From Bolinopsis microptera (Eukaryota > Ctenophora > Tentaculata > Lobata > Bolinopsidae), in assembly GCF_026151205.1 (NCBI RefSeq), contig NC_087082.1, positions 5,031,908-5,091,907 on the forward strand: DNA of 60,000 bases, in the 5' to 3' direction. Positions within the stretch are counted from its first letter, which is position 1; every line of letters starts with the position of its first letter. This document shows, one piece after another, positions 55,701 through 60,000 of the stretch. The position numbers and the translations under genes are program-made. The notes under the pieces were generated by a model that did not search any database, was not told the origin of the DNA, and was given only the letters and a program-made list of their open reading frames with translations.

Positions 55701-58700
55701 ATATATAATAATAATATTCTGTTACATAGTTTATATATCGGATGCTTGGACTGATCGTTGAATCGTAGGTAGATGTACTGTGCTGAATTGATGGTAGTCT
55801 TGTTCCCGCTTGTGAAATATGTGCTGAATAATGTTCATGATATTGACGTGTTCAAAATCATCCTGTGATCGATCGATCGAATCTCTAGCATCTAATAGCT
55901 AGATAGTATCTAATAGATAATAGATTAGGTGGTTTTATCATATCTATACTATTTTATCACATTTTATTAATTTGTAGCTTTGAGTGAAAGAGAAATATCC
56001 TCTTGACTTAGTTTCCCCTTGACTAGTATACTGTAGTATAGAGAAACGCCTGAACTAGCTCGCAATTCAGAATCCCTCCTCTTGCCTTGTTCATGTGAGC
56101 GGACATTAATACATTGCACACTATACTACTACTGTAGTATTCTCTGTGTTGGGTCAGAGGTCCAATCTACTGTAGTATAGCTCGCAGGACAGACCCTACA
56201 AAAACTACTAGACTCTTTCAGTCATAGAGAGGGTGTAAAACCATCAGAGGTGTTCAAGATAGCACCTGTACCGCCCAGTAACACGTACCTGTAACACGTA
56301 CATAATCATGACTCGGCAACATTCGAGCCTTTGCTTTGAGGGCTGCTGATATCTAATACGAAGCTTTTACTAACTTGTAAAATGCAGAAGTTGGTAGTTA
56401 CAAAAATGTTTTTCCGAGACGGTCTCGATTCTCGAATATTTATTTTAGGTCACATAGCTATAGGTAGGTAGGAAATCTTACTAAGTCCAGGGAAAAGTGA
56501 AAGAGGTCAGACTATACGGTTTTTGGCAATTTTAATACACTAACCAGATGCTCACCTTGCTCAAGTATTTATTAAATTATGTACTTCCAGAAAATAAAGT
56601 TGAATTTGGTGTTATTACTACTGGGTCTGTACTAATTGTACTGTATTTCCTTTTATCCAAACAGCGTTTTTGTGCATAACTCATCCATTTAATTCATATT
56701 TCTGTCCATTTTCTGGAAAATGGAGATCGCATATTGGAATATTAGAAGGATAGGAAGGGCCAGGGGCTTAAAGAGGATTCACAGGTCCAATCTTCATCCG
56801 ATATTCAACATCACATTAATTCTTAAATTATTTATTCTATATAGAGGCGGTAAAACTAACGGGCTGCGGTGAATTTCAAAAGCGAAATAGTTAAAATGCG
56901 GGCATTTTTTAATTTGACTGAGCATTCATGTTAAATTCTGGAATCCTGCGGATTTTCGACTTCTTAATTATAATAGTTCCCTCTAAAACTGTTCACTTGT
57001 TGCTTTCGTCGCAATCCTCATCGGAACACTGCAGAACTAGGAACCTTGCAGAACTCCGATACTCCTGTGAAAATACACCACTTTGGTAGCAGATACTTAG
57101 TAGAACTATTACCATTTACCAGGCAGCTCCCTCATCAATATGGTAAACTTGATGGTAACTGTATTGTTACCGTATTGTTAAAATAACCCGTTAAATAATC
57201 AGCACAATGCGGAGCAAGAACCTGGTTCTAACAATAATAATATTGATGAAGGAGCTGCCTGGTAATATTAGTCTAACAATAAGAGTAGCTAGTTAACTGT
57301 GTTACTACTTCCCACTAACAGTAATAGTAACCCTAATAAGTTATTAGCAGGTCACGTGACAAACAAATCTCTGTCCCTTATTATACCGTCCCTTATGCTC
57401 TAATAATATTTAGCATAATTGTTCAGCTCCCTCGCAGGTAACCACAATATATTAGCATGTTTGTAATAAGTAGTGTCCTAGTGTGGTTACAGTGAGGTTA
57501 TCACTGATTTATAATTCTAATGATATCCTATCAAATTTGGTCTTATATACTATCAAGGGTTTGCACTTTGAATATGTAAACTAAATCAACTGTCCTGTTG
57601 TGTCCTGATCATTTTCACCATTTAATTACAAATTGGCATTTTTCCATTTGGCGCAGTCCTGGACGAATCATGAGACTCAATAACATGGCTTACTCAGAAC
57701 ATTCTTAGCAGCCGTGACACCACGTGACAACACATGACAACATGTGACAACACATGACAACAATACTAACTACTAAATTCTTAGGCGTTAAGGCGCGTTT
57801 TATTGTGGCTTGATTATCTGAGAATTCACCAGGAGAGATAGATAATGAAACTACGGAACATGTTTTGTGACACGGTCCTCTTTGACAACCAACTCTACAA
57901 TGTGACAGTTGTTCGAGGCTTTGTTTAAATACCTCCTCCTTTACAACTATTTTATTTCTCTTTTATTTCTCTTTTATTTCTCAATTCCTTCGCATATATA
58001 ATAAAAGTTTTAGTCATTACGAATCTTCTTGAACTATTTTTAAATAGTTTTGATATTGTAACACAACCTTGTAGGAAAGCAACAGTAAGCGCAGACTCTG
58101 CCTTGAAATAAGCGATGATTCCACAGTAAATTCAACAGAATTTACCATAGCTTTAAATCTGATCAATAATAACTTGTATACATTAAATATTCATCATCGT
58201 GTCTGCATAAGTTCATATAAACTATAAAGCACATAATGAGAAACATGACAATGGTGCGGTATGCTTTATTATCGTCCACTAAGCATAACTCCTCGATTTA
58301 ATACTTTAATCGTGAACACTGGAGATATAGATTTACTAATTTAATAGCGCTGTGGACAGACAGTAGATCATTTATTAGATCATTTATTAGATCATTTATT
58401 AGATCATTTATTAGATCATTTATTATATATTGTCGATCTTTGTGTCCTAGATCAAAGAACCTTGTGTTATTCGTTCATTGATAGATGATGATTTGTCATC
58501 AGAGGGGCAAGGTAGGAATATGATTTAGGTTGCTTCACACATATAACCGGCATTTGGGCCTTAATACAGATTGCTCATCACGTTTTCTAGCCATTAGAGT
58601 AAGTTTTTATGAGCATAACTATAAATCAATTTTTTAAATTAATTTAAAGTTGATTGTTCGATGATTTTTAAGATGACTGTCTGGCATGCATAATGATTAA

Positions 58701-59879
58701 TTATATTTGACACTGAATATAATTTGTGCGTCAGGGAGATATCAGTGCTTTCCACTGATTGGGAAGCCACAAAATCCAATCACGGATGAACGAAAGTGCT
58801 GAACAATGTTTTAAACAAACCATTTTCTCCTTTTTTTCTCATGAGAAATTTGTCAGCAGTTTGACTTTAAATTCATCAATTCCAGAAACCTACCGAGTAC
58901 AACCTGGCCCCCACCCTACAGCCCCCCCCCCCCCCACTCTAGCATTGTGTTGGATGTTCAGCAACCCTTTACGGAGGGTAAAAGGGATGGTATTAAGGGA
59001 TAATCAGGGTTTATAGCTTTATTTTTCTAATAGAGGCAAAGAACTCTCGCAATTTTTCAGATTGCCCGAGCAGAATAATTAATCTGGATACTGAACCGTA
59101 TATTTCTCTGACACGTTGTTGTTTGTTGACAGCTTCACAACCCACTGTCAAGTGTCTCTATAAATAATTAACATGGTTCACCTCCTCATCATTATTCAGA
59201 ACTATTGATTAGAGCTTGACTAAGCGACTACCAGTGCATAATATGCCTGGGCCCTGGGGTTGCTGGGTTTGCCATATTGTTGTTGTTGATTAAGGTGTGC
59301 GTGGGTGATCCTCATGTTACTGTAAGAATTTTACATACTAACATAAGTATTCCAACTATGCAGCACTAACCAGCATGACTTATTCAGGGCATATACCCCA
59401 TATTATGAGAATATACCCCGCATTATGTGGGCCCATAATTAATAAACCAAACATGTGTCAGGATATGGGGACGTGAGGAGAGGTACTCTTCAATTAATCT
59501 TACCTTTACGGATCAGAACCTGAACCATTCTGGGTTGAGAGATTTAATGCCGCAGTGACGTCATCTGCACTTGATAATATCAAATTGACATGTTCTTATA
59601 ATGCAAAATCTGTCGGTTGATCCACGTACAAAATCTATTAGAAATTGATTCAAGTAAAGAGCCCTGACCGCGTACAATATTTCACTGTTACAGGCTTATA
59701 TTTGACACTGACACATGTTACCAGGTTACCAGGTTACCAGGTTACACCTGGTGAGTGGTGACGGATTTCTCTTGGATTTCAGCTTATTTATATTGTATTA
59801 TAGATATTGTTTTGTTCAACTTGTAAAACTAGTACCTTGGCTAAGGCCTCTAGGGTAATGTCTTCTCTAGTTGACCTAC
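55701..59879. other. Long intron of the TEX11-like gene, no exon found
   Basis: The phases of the flanking exons (0 and 0) are compatible with direct splicing. Minor items: an imperfect inverted repeat (ACCAGGCAGCTCCCTCATCA at 57118 and its complement near 57245-57265), five copies of ATTAGATCATTTATT at about 58368-58430, a C-tract at 58923, and CAGGTTACCAGGTTAC copies near 59720. Confidence 0.5.
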
Positions 59880-60000
59880 GTTTTGTTTAGCCTTGAGAGA
59901 GCAGTTCCAGGCAGTATCAGCGAGGTAAGCAAGCTCCGATTCCGACACGTGGTCTGCTTGCATTTTCTCCACTAGTTCAAACAGCTTCAGGTCCTCTTCA
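59880..60000 (-). CDS. TEX11: TEX11/ZIP4-like gene, exon entering at the right edge
   Basis: Open to the window edge and ends at a donor, AAC|GTAGGT, in phase 0. It encodes EEDLKLFELVEKMQADHVSE, then SELAYLADTAWNCSLKAKQN. The A-W-N motif in a TPR-like helix recurs in SPO22/TEX11 proteins. Just past the donor another frame is open (TREDITLEALAK up to a GTACTAG donor), so a one-base error or an alternative end is conceivable. The N-terminal half of the gene lies outside the window. Confidence 0.65.

Noticed and set aside
59503-59529. 27-nt microexon (ATGGTTCAGGTTCTG...) with a GTAAGA donor
   Set aside because: The neighbouring TEX11-like exons already join in phase 0-0, and this piece would break the frame.

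Overview
The window is metazoan nuclear DNA. It is AT-rich and gene-sparse, its genes have short exons separated by long introns, and it is full of non-LTR, Penelope-like and miniature DNA transposons, minisatellites and TTAGGG-type repeats. The host genes (LDLa/TSP1/SRCR mosaic, homeobox, TEX11/ZIP4-like, membrane RING) are animal genes. A cnidarian, perhaps a hydrozoan, would fit, but the sequence does not prove it. All exon calls were made by eye from splice signals, reading-frame phase and protein similarity.

Region 1 (277-18538, minus strand): a secreted mosaic gene. A signal-peptide exon is followed by two LDL-receptor class A exons, a thrombospondin type 1 exon and an SRCR-like domain over three exons, and the gene runs off the left edge. 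Its introns hold a PHD-finger-bearing LINE, pieces of other LINEs, a Penelope-like GIY-YIG fragment and several MITEs. Exon 1 lies at a 121-bp tandem duplication that doubles its 5' splice site.

Region 2 (18539-28275): repeats including a TTAGGG-bearing MITE, then an unrecognised Ser/Pro-rich gene (minus) divergent from an apparently intronless homeobox gene (plus) whose coding sequence contains an antisense tRNA-like insert, then a membrane-anchored RING finger gene (minus).

Region 3 (28961-39815): a segmental tandem duplication carrying two related small genes for cysteine-rich proteins with a C-terminal membrane segment (called A and B here). A2 is frameshifted. B3 is split by a 5.5-kb foldback element with an 8-bp target duplication. 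The foldback arms are built of GCGCTTATAAGCGC-type palindromes, and a TTAGGG-bearing MITE is nested in its centre.

Region 4 (39816-60000): two exons of an unrecognised membrane protein, a GC-richer repeat mosaic, then six exons of a TEX11/ZIP4 (SPO22)-like meiosis gene entering from the right edge (all minus). Three intronic minisatellites here start exactly at splice junctions, and their repeat units carry the splice-site consensus. A 17-copy TTAGGG array inside a small inverted-repeat element lies at 55532-55700.
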